This document shows, piece by piece, positions 10,877 to 22,538 of a DNA stretch of 64,000 nucleotides (positions within the stretch are counted from its first letter, which is position 1; every line of letters starts with the position of its first letter). Below the pieces are notes generated by a model that was not told the origin of the DNA, ran no database searches, and worked only from the letters and a program-made list of their open reading frames with translations. A program made the translations under genes and the position numbers. The stretch comes from Diplodia intermedia (taxonomy: Eukaryota; Ascomycota; Dothideomycetes; Botryosphaeriales; Botryosphaeriaceae): NCBI GenBank assembly GCA_021495925.1, contig JAKEKT010000038.1, positions 244,227 through 308,226 on the forward strand, read 5' to 3'.

Positions 10877-12010
10877 AGTGGGTTAAACGATAACAGATTG
10901 CCTGAGTCAGTCGGTGGCCAAAAATAGTCGTGAAGATAAAATGAAACTCGGCCAATGCGATAAGTAGAGTCGACCTTGGAGTGGAAAAAAACAAAATGCT
11001 TTGTGTTCCCACGCAGGATTTATACCAGCTGCGTCGTCAGCCGAAGGTAAAAATTTCCGGTGATGCAGGGACAGAGTCATAGTCTGGACCGTGGTGAAGG
11101 ATCAGGAGCTTGGCCCCCAGGAACAACATCCCAGTCGGTGGTTAGCCCACTAATTCAGCCACACCCGGTTGCCATTCGCCTGCGAGCCCACGAGGTGGTG
11201 CTATCCAATATTTCTTCGCTCTGACTGACAGGCACGTCAGCGCGAATACGGCCGCTCATCCACACCGATATACCGAACCTACGCTTCCGGTGCAACGGTC
11301 GCTCCCGCGTGTCTAAAAGTAGCTGCAGAGAATCTGATCTGGTCACCGTCGTCATACGCCACAAGCCAACCGCAGCTCTTCAACGGTGTGGCTATTGACA
11401 TGTCAGTCACCGGCTAGGGCTGGAAGAAACAACAAAGTAAGGTTCGGGTAAAGCGCCCACCGCATGACCACAATCGCCCAGCTCCGGATAGCAATGTTTT
11501 GTCTTACTCCACATTTCGCCATGTGGCCTTTCCTCAGATAAACTTATCAGCGAACACCTTTAACCGAGCGACGGACGGCAGCGGCACGGCGGCAGGGGGA
11601 CCGTGCGGAAGGAAGCTTTCGGGATTGACTCGTGATACTTTTGCATTTCCAACTACAAGCCAAGCCGTGGATGTGAACATTCAGCAAGACGGCAGGAAAG
11701 ACGTCTACAAAAACCGTGAGCTCAGACGAAAACATGGCACGACGTTCACAACTCCCACAGGCAACGACGGCACGAGTAAAAACACCAAGACCTCACGCAA
11801 CACCGACGCAGACCAAGACACACGACACCCAAACAACGGCGAAGAATAAACAATAATTCTCTTCTCAAGTATCTACACACATCGAACGTAGCCAGCTTCT
11901 CTCCCTCCCTCCCTCCTCCCTATCGCTCATCATCACAAAGACAAACAACCCCTTCCCTCAACCAGCGACCGTGGTATCACGAACAAAAAAAGACGAACGA
12001 CTCGACACAT
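10877..12010. other. intergenic region, about 1.1 kb
   Basis: Upstream of the LITAF gene and downstream of the AA11-type gene, both leftward. A 116-codon open frame at 11499-11849 has no recognisable features and looks like chance. The stretch next to 12010 is the probable 3' UTR of the LPMO gene. Confidence 0.55.
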
Positions 12011-13267
12011 CTACTGCGCACCGACGACCTTGCCGTCCTTGCACGCCATGCCGGCGGCGACGTCCTGGAAGACGACGTTGCCGCGGTTGCACAGGCCGTA
12101 CTGCGAGGCGCCGTTGCAGACGACCTGGCCGTCGGTGGCGTCGGTGCACGCGCTGTTGGCCTCGCCCGCGGAGGCGATCTGGGTGGCCTGGGTGGCGGCC
12201 TGGGCGGTGGCGGCCTGAGCGGCGGCCGAGGTCATGGTGAGGAGGGTGGTGGCGGAGGAGGCGACGGGGGCGACGGCCGAGGTCGCGGGCTCCTCGGCGG
12301 CGGCGGCGGCGGCGGCGGCGGAAGAGGTGGCGGCAGGGGCCTCGGCGAAGATGCCGGCGGCGGCGGACGAGGTCTGGGCGATGGCGGTGGAGAGGGTGGT
12401 GGCGGAGGACGAGGACTCCTCAGACGAAGACTCGGAAGAGCTGGACGAAGACGAAGAAGCCTTGCTGCTGCCGCCGGCGCACTGGCCCTTGGGCGCGGCC
12501 AGGCCGCCGGTCAGGACGTCCTCGGCGCCGGTGACGAGGCTGTCGCCGGGGTTGGGGAACTCGAGGACGTGCTCGCCCTGGGCGAGGCACTGGGGCAGGG
12601 TGCCCTGGGCGAGCAGGCTGGCCTGGGTGACGGTGCTCTGCAGCAGCGACGAGACGGCCGACAGGCCGGCGTCGAAGGTGTCGAAGCCGAGGTTGGCGAC
12701 GAACATGTCGGGCAGCTCGTTGAAGGCCGAGTCGTCGGCCGCGCCGCCCTCGACGGTGACGGGCGCGCAGTTCATGTACATCTCGGGCGCGTAGCTGGAC
12801 ACGGGGAACCACGTCCACGCGAAGGTGACGTCGCCGCTCGGGATCGAGTCCGGCAGCTGGTACTGGAAGCTCGACGTCGCCTGGTTGAAGCCCGGGCACC
12901 CGCCCTGGATCGAGTGGAAGACCTTGAACACCGACTTGGCCGTCGGCTTCTTGTCGAGCGTCACGCTCAGCTGGCACGAGCCGCCGTCGTGCACGGCGGC
13001 GCCCTGGGTGCTGCCGATCTCGGCGATCTCGGCGTCGGTGCCCGGGTAGAAGTCGAGCGTGTACTGGCTGCCGACGGACAGCTTGGTGCGCTCCGTCTCC
13101 GAGTAGGTCTGGAACTTGCACGGGTACTGGTCCGTGGTGAGCGGGCTGCGGTCCTGCTTGAGCGAGGTGGCGTCGTAGGGCACGGGGTGCTTCATGGTGA
13201 TGTGGGCGGTGGCCCACGGCAGGGCGGAGAGGGCGGCGACGCCGACGGTGGAGAGGCTGGGAACCAT
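12011..13267 (-). CDS. AA11-type lytic polysaccharide monooxygenase
   Basis: Single-exon 418-residue secreted copper enzyme that oxidatively cleaves chitin. A signal peptide of 21 residues (ending PWATA) leaves His22 as the mature N-terminus, which is required for the copper histidine brace. The second ligand is probably His93 in GAAVHDGGSCQ. AA11 hallmarks are HITMKHPVPYDATSL, SPLTTDQYPCK, VFHSIQGGCPGF and FAWTWFPVSS. The catalytic domain ends near residue 240. A long Ser/Ala/Glu/Thr linker leads to a small C-terminal cysteine module (VVCNGASQYGLCNRGNVVF...) of the kind linked to AA11 enzymes and likely chitin-binding. The gene is strongly GC-rich, so long shadow frames run through it on both strands. 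Confidence 0.88.
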   Translation of the reverse strand: MVPSLSTVGVAALSALPWATAHITMKHPVPYDATSLKQDRSPLTTDQYPCKFQTYSETERTKLSVGSQYTLDFYPGTDAEIAEIGSTQGAAVHDGGSCQLSVTLDKKPTAKSVFKVFHSIQGGCPGFNQATSSFQYQLPDSIPSGDVTFAWTWFPVSSYAPEMYMNCAPVTVEGGAADDSAFNELPDMFVANLGFDTFDAGLSAVSSLLQSTVTQASLLAQGTLPQCLAQGEHVLEFPNPGDSLVTGAEDVLTGGLAAPKGQCAGGSSKASSSSSSSSESSSEESSSSATTLSTAIAQTSSAAAGIFAEAPAATSSAAAAAAAAEEPATSAVAPVASSATTLLTMTSAAAQAATAQAATQATQIASAGEANSACTDATDGQVVCNGASQYGLCNRGNVVFQDVAAGMACKDGKVVGAQ

Positions 13268-15583
13268 TTTTGGAAATGCTGTAAGGATTGTGGGGTGCTA
13301 AAGAGGGACGGTCCGACGCGTGGGCAGCTGAAACGAAAAGAGTGAAGTAACGACTGTGCAGTGTCGGCTCAAGCAAAAGAATGAGGGTGAGGTGGTGAAG
13401 CAACGACCGGGCCGTGACACTCCAGCGCTTAAGTACCTGCGGCGTGGGCGAACCGGGGCCGGGTGGTAAAATGAGATTGGCAGCTGGGGAGCTCGCCAAA
13501 TGAGAGGCTCTGCAGCGGGATGGAGATCTTCACTTAGGTTGCTGTGCCACCTGCGGCCCCCTTCAACTCCCAGAACTAGGAGCCATCTCCGAGCTGGTGG
13601 ATCGCAGCTGCAAAAGAGCCACGCGGCGCGCACTCGTCCTGCAGTGACTTCCAAATTGTCCAAGAGTGCAGCAGTCGCCAGGGCCGTCAGGCAGCCGCAC
13701 GGCGTCGGCCATGCTCCAAGCATCGGCCGTCAGGGTCCTAAAGCGCGCCAAGCACCGGCATTGAAAACACTGGACGCTGATCAGGAGCTCGATCGGCATC
13801 GGGCCGTATGCGCACAAGGAAGGCGCCGAAATTCATGCGCTCAGCCCTGTGAGAAGGGGTGCGGCTACAAAAGAAAAGGATGCGGAGAAGGATTCGGCTG
13901 TTTGACCACCGAGCACTGGCGTGTGGCGGTGAAGTTGGCTTGATTGGCTTTCGGCACGGACCGAGCTAATTCCCTAGGTTGTTCCTTGTCGTCCACCTCT
14001 TCACCCATTGGCCTCTCGAATGAGCAGTAGACGCTTCTCCAGGTCGCGCTGCAGCAACTTACAAGACTTGAGCCCTCAACTGCACGGTTGAAATGCGGAC
14101 AGCTTCCTCCCACATCTACCTCCGGACAACGGATCCAACTGCCCACGTGAGCAATATCTCTGAGGCAAGCGTAGGTGGGCTCTACTCTCCCGCAACCCGC
14201 TGTGGTACGATGGCACTGTTGGGAAGGATAGCCGAAGTCTCAACAAGTGTGCCCCTTTCGCGCATAGAGCGCGGAGAGGTTTGTGAAGCTGAGGAGTGAC
14301 AGCCAACCCTTGTAAAAATGGACGTTCACCAAAGACTTGATCTGATGCTTAGCCAGATGCTTGGCAGAAAGGTAGATGGCGAATCCACAGGTCGCCGAGA
14401 AGCACCGCAACAGGTCCAGAGAAACCCCAGAGAATTTATTCTTAGGCGCCATGGTTCACGTGTGGCGTTGCATCTTGAAGCACAGGCCGACCAGGTGGCG
14501 GTAACGTCTTCCCGAGATGGGTGCCTCGTTCAGACAGCATGTGTTCTGGGCGCACGAATGCGTCCTGCGTGAGGGAGTGGGTGTCGCTCTCCTGCGCGCA
14601 TGGCTGGAAAGCGGAGACCTCGCTGCAGCATCGTCGCAAAGGATCCGGGAGACGCCCGCACGCAACGCGATAGCTGCAGGTGAAGCGACCGCCCCTTAAC
14701 CACTCTTTCCCCAAAGCGACGCGGGCTGAGGCACGGACATGTGGAAGCAACAATAGAGTATGGACAGCCGGGCTGGCTGCGCGACGATACTATTGAGTCG
14801 GTGCGAGGAGCGACACGTCGAACGGGGGGCCAGGCGGCCAGGGCGGGGGCTGCGGCCTGCTTGACGATGTGATGGTTCGCGGCAATGATCGATGCAGTAT
14901 CGGCGATGATGGCAATGCGGACAGGGCGATGATGAGCATACGAGGAGCGACGGTGACGACGGCCGCGAGGCTAGCGACCCCAGCGGACGGCGGAGAAAGT
15001 GTTTTCCCCTGAGGTGGAGACGGCTCTTGGGTGCCCCAGGCCCCCCGTCGCTCCTCCCTTATTTCTGACCAGCTCGTCCAACATGCCCCGTGAAATTTCC
15101 CGCCAGAAACGGGCGAACCCTCTTCGTGGGACGACGCGCCCGCTTTGAGCCCGGTTGGCACTCGGAGGGATGGAGTTCTGATGGTGGCTGAAACACTGCG
15201 AGCGCGCGAAACGATGCGGCTTCGCTATCTCTGACACTTGAAACCTGCAGAGAAAGCGCCAAGGGATGCCAAAGGAACACCAAAAGAACAAGATTGAGTC
15301 TTCCCAAGTTCACTTCCGTAGCTCAGGCTCCTTCCAAGGCGTCGTACAATGATGCCTTCGCTAGCACAGCCGGTGGATGCAAGGCAGAGTGAGTTGTCTT
15401 GCTTGAGCGCCCCCACAAGAACCCCGCCCACGTCCTCAGGCAGCCGCCGACTCAGCCCCACGCCTGCGGCACTCCAGCAGTCAACCACAGCCTTGAACTT
15501 CAAATCATCCAAGGCACTTACTTCCAAGGATGAAATGCGGCATGCTGTGAACACTGTGGCCTAACGCACGTTTCTCTACCAAC
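13268..15583. other. intergenic region, about 2.3 kb
   Basis: Divergent space between the leftward LPMO gene and the rightward DUF6601 gene. Open frames here are under 150 codons with no coherent domain, signal peptide or splice pattern. I see no repeats or RNA genes. Confidence 0.55.
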
Positions 15584-16727
15584 ATGCCCGACCCTCGCTC
15601 GGCCTCTTCCATGTCGGTATCCGGTGGTCCGTTTCCAAAAAGGCCTTGCTGACCTCAGCCGAAGAAGACCGGGCTTCTTTCCCCCCTTCACGGTCAAAGT
15701 GTTGCCAGACCCGGCACCAGACCTGCCGTTCGATGAAGCTGCAGACGGGAACGACTCGCTGCTGCTCCCGGCCACCTGGCGCAACGCGCAGGACGACATA
15801 GAGACTCCAGCAGCAGGATGCCCCGAGTTCCTAACCAAGGACCTATGCGTGGCTCGGCTGAACGCCATCCACAGCTCCATGTGGGTGGTAGGACGCCCGA
15901 TGCCGCCGCGGCCACTCACCGCCCAGCTCGTGCACCGCCGGGAGATTGTCATCACCGAGGACATCAACCTGCACCTGGTATGGACAAAGGGCTGCATGTT
16001 CCTGAAGCCGCTGCCGCGCTACCTCCTCGTCCCGAGCTTCTGGAGGAGGCACCTGTGTCCGCTGCCCACCGAGCAGCTCGTCACCGCCTGCCCGACGACG
16101 ACGCACAAGAACAACCCCGCCACCGTCGCCGAGCTGGCGTCGTGCGCGGCCGGCTTCCTGTTCACGTGGACGGCCCTCATCGCGCACGAGAGCGACTGGA
16201 AGATCGCGCACGACAGGGGCCTGATCCCGGCCGACCTGTCGTGGTACCGGTGGAAGGCCCTCACCGCCGACTTCCTCGCCCGGCACCCGCGGCAGATCTA
16301 CGAGGCCATCAACAGGCGCTTCCACTACGGCGAGCTGCGGCTGGGCCGGCTGAACAAGATCTACCGGCTGCAGAAGCTGCACGTGCGCGGCTACCTGTTC
16401 GGCTACACGCTCAAGTCCGACTTCTTCGAGGACAACTTCACCCGGCTGGCCTCGGTGCTGGGCTACATTGTCATCGTGCTGACGGCCATGCAGGTCGGCT
16501 TGGGCACGGACCGGCTCGAGCGGTCGCCCCTCTTCCAGGACGCGTCCTACGGCTTCACCGTCTTCTCCATCATCGCGCCGTTGATCGCCGTGGCGCTGGT
16601 GCTGGCCGTGTTCGTGTACCTGGTGCTGTGGAACATCAAGGAGACGAGAAAGTACGCGAGGAAGCGCTTCAAGACCATGGGCATTGAGGATGACAAGGGA
16701 GCAAGCACCGGCTATTCAAATGCGTAA
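15584..16727 (+). CDS. DUF6601 membrane protein, two apparent frameshifts
   Basis: Fungal DUF6601 protein, function unknown, with two C-terminal membrane segments (LGYIVIVLTAMQVGLG and TVFSIIAPLIAVALVLAVFV). From 15687 on, one frame is clean to the stop at 16727 and carries LHLVWTKGCMFLKPLPRYLL, FLFTWTALIAHESDW and RFHYGELRLGRLNKIYRLQ. Upstream, coding-like sequence continues but changes frame twice: MSVSGGPFPK from the ATGs at 15584/15611, then ALLTSAEEDRASFPP in another frame, then the main frame. The shifts fall at an A5 run (15637-15641) and a C6 run (15681-15686), each one base short of an open reading. No intron fits. Either the genome sequence has two homopolymer errors or the gene is recently broken; I favour errors. 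Intact length would be 381 residues. Confidence 0.8.
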
Positions 16728-16749
16728 TGTAGCAACGACGTATTTACTT

Positions 16750-17418
16750 CTACCGGCCTTTCCGCGACGTGCTAGAGCGTCGACGCTGCCTTCTTCTCAA
16801 CTCCCGCATGACCTTTGCGTCCGACTTCCACATCAGCGGCAGCCACCAGGGGTATTTGAAGATTCTTAGCATCCGTTGCGGTTCCACGATGACGTGAAGG
16901 TGGAGGTGGTGAATCGACACAATATCGGGCCAGAATACCGACCCGACCAGCGCCCTTCTTCCTCTGTGATAGCCGGAATGTACGGATTGTGGTGAGGCTT
17001 TCGGACAGTGCGCACCCAAAAGGTATCGCTTAACCATGTCCAGGTGCTCGACTATGATCGGATTGTGAGCTTATCTCCTCGACCATACAAGACCAGAGGA
17101 GCAATTACGCAGCGGAATGTGCTCGACCGTGAGAGCCTCTATATCTCGCATGTGTTTCTTCGGGATGAGCAGCCAGTGGTGTCTCCCGGCAAGTCGTGCA
17201 TTCTCGAAAGCAAGCACGTCGGCATCCTGTTCACGTCAGAATCAGCCAACATCTGAGGAAAGCGGGCGCTGGCAACGACTGACCTCGTAGACGATGTTCC
17301 GGAAGTTCGCGGAGTCGCAGAACCTACAGACGTCCTGTTTCCGCTCCGTCCACTCCAAGCCGGCGAGGTAGCGAGCGACGCGGCATACCACGTCGAAGAT
17401 CTGTCGCAGCCTCTTCAT
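16750..17418 (-). CDS. HIT (histidine triad) domain protein
   Basis: 184-residue member of the HIT superfamily, nucleotide-binding hydrolases or transferases with a His-x-His-x-His active site. Exons 17418-17284, 17226-17109 and 17051-16750 join in frame. The triad is IHHLHLHVIV near residue 145. Earlier family features are CRFC near the N-terminus, NIVYEDADVLAFENARL, and GRHHWLLIPKKHMRDIEAL. The tail is Arg/Lys-rich. An open frame continues upstream of 17418 (PWLTTAAATDGYAREYIL...), so an additional 5' exon is possible. The gene is tail-to-tail with DUF6601, with 22 bases between stop codons. The substrate cannot be told from the sequence. Confidence 0.85.
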
Positions 17419-17866
17419 CGCATCTCGAGTAATATCGGCACGCACTCCAGAACCATCAGACGCTTCGAATGTTGGCTTAAGTATATACTCTCGAGCATAG
17501 CCATCCGTAGCGGCGGCGGTGGTGAGCCAAGGCAGAAAGCCAGACTGTGTGCTGCGCCTGAAAGTCGGTGGGTGTTAGGGCTTGCGGGAAAGTGAGCCCA
17601 TTCCATAGCGCTGATTAACTACATAATAGCCGAGCGGGCCTCCCTCCAATCAGAGAGCACGACACCCGGGGGCGGTGCTTTTACTTTTCCTACAACCATT
17701 TTCACCCTACGCAAAGGAAAGTCAGTGGAAAAAACGCCTTATACATTCCAGAACGCAGCAAACTGTTGCCTAGCCGAAACAACCTTCCGCGGTCTCAGAA
17801 GTTCGCTCGTGATCCCGCCTCACAACCCTCCTCACAACGCCCCAACCCAACCCAAACCCCCCTCCC
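17419..17866. other. intergenic region between HIT and FMO genes
   Basis: Holds the promoter of the HIT gene and possibly an unpredicted 5' exon of it (open frame about 17420-17560, preceded by a CTTTCAG acceptor-like site). Nothing else is seen. Confidence 0.45.
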
Positions 17867-19539
17867 CTACAACATCGCCTTAACCCCCTCCCCCTTCGCC
17901 GCCTTCTCCGCCCTCTCCTTCTCCTCCCTCCCCGCCCTCTCCGCCTCCCCCCTCCACCACCCCAACCTCGTCCCCAAAGCCTCCTCAAACGCCTCGATCC
18001 ACCTCCCATCGAACGGCGGCAACACCCTGCCCGTGGTCCCGGGCGCCGGTTCGCCCGCCACCTCCCTCAACGCCTCGAAATACTCCCGCCAGTCGGGTGC
18101 AAGGGTGTAGAACGGCTTGCCCTCGCCCCTCTGCGCCAACCGCTCCCTTTCCCAGCGCAGCATGGCGGCGGGTGCGGGCAGCAGGGCGGTGCGCGACGCG
18201 AGCACGCGGGCGGCGGCGACGGCTTGGTATTCGAAGGCGCGGAAGGTGAAGCCGCCTGTGATCTGTTTTTGTTCGGGGTTAGCGGTGCGTGCGGTGGGGC
18301 AGGGGTGTGTGGGTCTGCTTACGGCGCCGATGAAGACGAGGGAGGGGTCGGCGATGCTGAAGACGTGCAGGTAGAGCCCGGGGATGCGGCGGGCGGGGAT
18401 GCGGACGTGCGGGAGGAAGGGCAGCGTGAAGTTGTAGCCCGTCGCGAAGACGACGGCGTCGACGTCGGTGAGGGACGTGCCGTCGGCGAAGGTGATGGCG
18501 CCCGTGCCGGCGTCGAACCGCGTGATTTCCTGCTTGATGGCGATGCGGGGGTGCGTGAAGGGCGTCCAGCCGAGCGAGGGGACGGGCTGGCGGAGCGAGG
18601 CGTGGACCGGGTGCTGGGCGGCGTCTTTGATGTCGTGCAGGACGTCGATGGCGGAGATGGCGCCGCCGACGACGACGACGCGCTGGGGGGTGGTGGTGGT
18701 GGTGTTAGCGGGGTGGATGGATGGTGCGGCGGGGTCGGTGTGTGGGGCTCACCTTGTTGCGGAATGGCTCGGGGGAGCGGTAGTGTTTGCTGTGGTGGAT
18801 GCGGCCCGGGAAGCGTTGGTCGTACTCGAGGAGCCCGGGGATCTTGGGGATGAAGGGCACGTAGTAGTGGCCCGATGCGACCACCAACGCGTCGAACGTC
18901 TCTTGCCACCAGACGTCTTTGTCTTTGCCTGGGATGTCTTTCCGCAGCGTGAGAACCCATTCATCCCCTCTTTTCTCCGCACGCTCTACCGTCGTGCTGA
19001 ACTCGATGAGCTTCGTATGGCCTGCTTGCACGAAGAGGCTCTCCACCCAGTCTCTGATCACCTTTCGGTGACGGAACGGCGCATCCGGTCCGAAGCGGGA
19101 GAGACTTTGCTCCGAGACGATGTTTGGAAACGGCTCTTGGGTGTAACTCATGACTGACGGCGGGATGTTGCTGTGCAGGTGGTCCCACACAGCCGTGTGC
19201 GTGTATCGAATATCGTGCCCATTCACAGCATCCGACTTCGCTGTCTCTGCCGGAAAATGGGACGGAATTGGTATTGGAGCATCGGCCTTGCCGTCCACCA
19301 GATCTCGCAGTGATGGGATTTGCGGCGAGAGCTCCGGATTGAACACCCTACAGCGAAGTAAGCAAGAGCAACCGACACCAACCGTCTTTCAACACTTCTT
19401 ACCACGTTCCGCCCGGGATGGGCTTCCGCTCAAAGACGCGAATGGTGCCGAATGCCTGCTCTTTGACGAGCGCATCGACGGCAATGGCCCCAGCAGGACC
19501 GGCGCCGATCACTGCCACTCTTTTTGCTTGTTCAGGCAT
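17867..19539 (-). CDS. flavin-containing monooxygenase (FMO-like)
   Basis: 495-residue FAD- and NADPH-dependent monooxygenase of the FMO-like group, which oxygenates N or S centres of small molecules. Exons 19539-19403, 19347-18753, 18682-18323 and 18262-17867. The FAD-binding GxGxxG is VIGAGPAGAIA (residues 9-19). The FMO signature FxGxxxHxxxY is FPGRIHHSKHY. The NADPH-binding glycine motif follows as VVVVGGAISAID, and VVFATGYNFTLPFLP is the C-terminal ATGY motif. The N-terminus needs no signal peptide, so it is probably cytosolic or ER-associated. A TATATA box lies about 90 bases upstream. No partner biosynthetic gene sits beside it. The substrate is unknown. Confidence 0.92.
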
Positions 19540-19969
19540 GGCTGCGCGCAGATATTGCTTAACAACGGATCTACACCGAGTAGTCCGCTTACTTCGAAAG
19601 GCTGCATGGCTTCACGATGTCGCCGCTGAATATATACGGTGCCCGCTCGGGAGAAGGCCAGACGAACCGATAACATTATTGCGAGCAACAATGACGACTC
19701 TTTTTCTTTCGCACTGGAAGCTTGCCTCGGGTCCATTGTTCTTATCGTGTAATACCAAAGGCAGACAGTGGTTGGCCATGCGAAGCTCTGAGGTTTGTAT
19801 TCCCCGCAATGACGCAATCGGAGCTAACCGGCCACCCTGTCAACCTTCGTGTATCTTTCTTGTGGTTGTTTGCTGGCAATTTACTCTCCATAAAACGGCC
19901 AAAGAAGCCATGGTACAATCGAGCTTCGGCGCTGTGATATCAATCTCGGAGAACGCAGTGAATGCAACC
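19540..19969. other. intergenic region between FMO and HisD-like genes
   Basis: 430 bases that hold the FMO promoter (TATA at 19629-19636) and the 3' flank of the histidinol dehydrogenase-like gene. No other gene is seen. Confidence 0.6.
19629..19636 (-). promoter_or_regulatory. TATA box of the FMO gene
   Basis: On the minus strand this reads GTATATATTC, centred about 93 bases upstream of the start codon at 19539. Confidence 0.55.
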
Positions 19970-21447
19970 TCACATCTTCGGCTCAATCCTCACACCAGCC
20001 TTCGCATCATTAATCCAGGCGTGCTCATCGCCCAAGTAGTTCTTGGCCCGCAAATCGCCCGATCTCGCATGGCCTTCGAAGTTCTCCGCCCTCGCGCACC
20101 TGCCGCAGAGCCGCCCGAGTTCTCCGCTCGCCTTCTCGTCGACGACTTCCTGATACGTCTGAGTCTTGAGGTACTTCCCGACCCACAAGCCCCCGGTATA
20201 CCGCCCAGCCTTCCGCGTCGGCAACACATGGTTGGTGCCAATACACTGTCCACCGCGTCAGCCAGTCCACCATCACCAGTCACGGATGATCCCCCACTCA
20301 CCTTATCCCCATACGAAACACAAGTCTTCTCCCCCAAGAACAACGCGCCGTAATTCGCCATCACCTCCAACGCCCTCCGCGGCTCCCTCGTCAGAATCTG
20401 CACGTGCTCGCTCGCATACCCGTCCGCGACGCGATACGCCTCCTCCACCCCGCCATCCACCACCACCACCTCGCCCCAATCGCGCCACGCCACCCCCGCC
20501 AGATCCCGCGTCGGCATCTCCCTCAGAATCTCCTCGACGTACGCCATCGCCTCCCGCCCCACCCTTTCGCTCGTCGTCACCAGCACGGCGGGGGTATCCG
20601 GCCCGTGCTCCGCCTGCGACAGCAGATCCGTCGCCACGGTAAACGCATCCGCCTCATCATCCGCCACCACCAACACCTCCGTCGGCCCCGCGAGCAGGTC
20701 GATGCCGACCTCCCCGAACAGCTGCCGCTTGGCGTCCGCCACGAAGGCGTTGCCCGGCCCCGCGATGAAGTCGACTTTCGCGATGGAGGAGGTCCCGAGC
20801 GCCATGGCGGCGATGGCTTGCGTCCCGCCGACGATGTGGATCGAGTCCGCCCCCGCGAGGTGCGCGGCTGCGACGGTCGCGTGCGGGATCGCCCCCGCGA
20901 TGGGCGGCGTGCAGGCGGTTACGTGCGGGACGCCGGCGACTTTGGCGGTGAGGATGGTCATGTGGGCGGAGGCGAGGAGGGGGTAGCGGCCGCCGGGGAT
21001 GTAGCTGGGTGGGGTTTTAGTCGTGTGTGTGCGTGTTGAAGAAGGGAGAGAGTGTGTGGTGGTGGTTGAGGGGTCAGGTCGAACTTACGCTCCTGCGGAG
21101 GAGATGGGGTTGTTGCGCTGGCCAAGGAAGACGCCGGGTTGGATCTCGACCTCGAAGTCTTTGATGCTGGCGCGTTGGGCTTCGGCGAAGGCGCGGACGT
21201 TGTGCTGCGCTTGCTTGATGTCGGCGATGGTTTGCGGCGACACTTGCGATATGCTGTCTCGGATCTGCTCCGCCGACAGCTTGAAGGATGCCGGCGACCA
21301 GTTGTCGAACTTTTCCGAGTAGGCCCGCACCGCGGCGTCGCCGTTTTGCCGGATGTCGTCGATGACGCCGCGGACGATCTGCGATACTTTGTCCGAGGAA
21401 GAAAGCGTGGCGGTCTGGGCTGCGGTTTTGAGGTGTCGGGGACTCAT
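19970..21447 (-). CDS. histidinol dehydrogenase-like protein, stand-alone
   Basis: 445-residue protein of the HisD family, which uses zinc and NAD to oxidise L-histidinol to histidine. Exons 21447-21089, 21004-20302 and 20245-19970. Motifs are SAGAYIPGGRYPLLASA, GPGNAFVADAKRQLFGEVG, IDLLAGPTEVLVVADD, LLSQAEHGPD, GYASEHVQIL with the catalytic Glu-His pair, SYGDKCIGTNHVLPT, and a C-terminal ARAENFEGHARS. Most fungi carry this activity as the last domain of a trifunctional HIS4 protein. A single-domain copy is usually an accessory paralogue of bacterial type, so histidine synthesis is not certain. Splicing at 20301 and 20246 restores the conserved GDKCIGTNH across the intron. The start at 21447 gives MSPRHLKTAAQ; a TTATATA box is 130 bases upstream. 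Confidence 0.9.
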
Positions 21448-22538
21448 GGTTGCTGCTGAAGTGATCGATTTCAAGAAAAGCGGAGAAGATTATGGGGTAG
21501 GTATGCTGCTTGAACGGCTGTCTTGCAGATGGGAGACTCTGGAGGACAAAATGTCGGCTTGCACATACCCATGTTATATACAACATCTTTTTTTGAGGGG
21601 CCATAAAGTTCCATTGCATTAGCCGAAGAGCTCCGGCTATGGACCGATTGAGGAGGCGGACCATGCCGACGACGGCTTGTTGCCAAAGAAGGGAGACGTC
21701 TCGGCCCCACACTGTTCATTCGTTGCAACAAACTCGGCCCCACCGCCGTCGACAACCCAATCGGCCTTAGCGCAAGGCAGTAGCACTTTACCTTATAAGG
21801 GCCTCACAACAGCAGGTTATGGAAGAATCCAAAAACTATCAGCGAAGCTACCACTTTTCGTATAGGAAATTGAATCCGATATCTGACCGCATTCAAGATC
21901 CGCATCTACGTCCGAGCATTGGGCTCAACTACTGCGTGTGCAGCAGATTTAAATTGTTATTTTACTCCGTTCCGACCATGATGATGCCCGCAATTGATCC
22001 GTCTCCCTGCCAATGAGGTGGGCTGGCGGCAACATTTTTGAGAGGAAAGTTGTGTCGCGGCTGTTGTAGAGCGCGGCGGTGGTAGGGGCGGGGTTGGAGC
22101 CAAACCAGACCCCAGTTGGTCGAGGGCGAGATCAACCTTGGGATTTACCGGTCTGGGAGAGATCCTGTATCAACCTACAGCAGCAAAGTACCTTGGATCA
22201 TTGCCTGGCACTGCATTGGAGCACATGGCTGCCACCTGCCTTGGCGTATTCCGGGCCTAGATTCCACCAATTTGGGCTAGTGCCGTCACGGTGCAGATGT
22301 CACTCATCTACAGACTGTGGCCTTGACTAAGTCTACGACAAATCTCGAAAGCAACACTTACACATTCAATGTCTCAACAACATGCATACGTTCATGACTA
22401 GGTTGTACGATTTCACGCGTTGAATATGCGCCGTACTATTGATTACATTATTTCCAGCCCATCGTTTTCTGCTGAGCCAGAACCAGAGCCTGCTACCGAC
22501 AATGGTGAAAGTATAGGTTCGTACGAAGTCCTTCTCGT
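21448..22538. other. intergenic region, about 1.1 kb
   Basis: Promoter of the HisD-like gene and 3' flank of the small secreted protein. No other gene, RNA or repeat recognised. Confidence 0.6.
21574..21580 (-). promoter_or_regulatory. TATA-like box of the HisD-like gene
   Basis: TATATAA on the minus strand about 130 bases upstream of the start codon at 21447. Confidence 0.4.

Noticed and set aside
11499..11849. 116-codon open frame
   Set aside because: Low-complexity Thr/Asn/Arg composition, no splice partners and no domain; it ends in probable UTR sequence.
12420..13499. 359-codon minus-strand frame and a 258-codon plus-strand frame over the LPMO
   Set aside because: Arg/Pro- and Gly/Arg-rich shadows caused by high GC; the AA11-type frame explains the locus.
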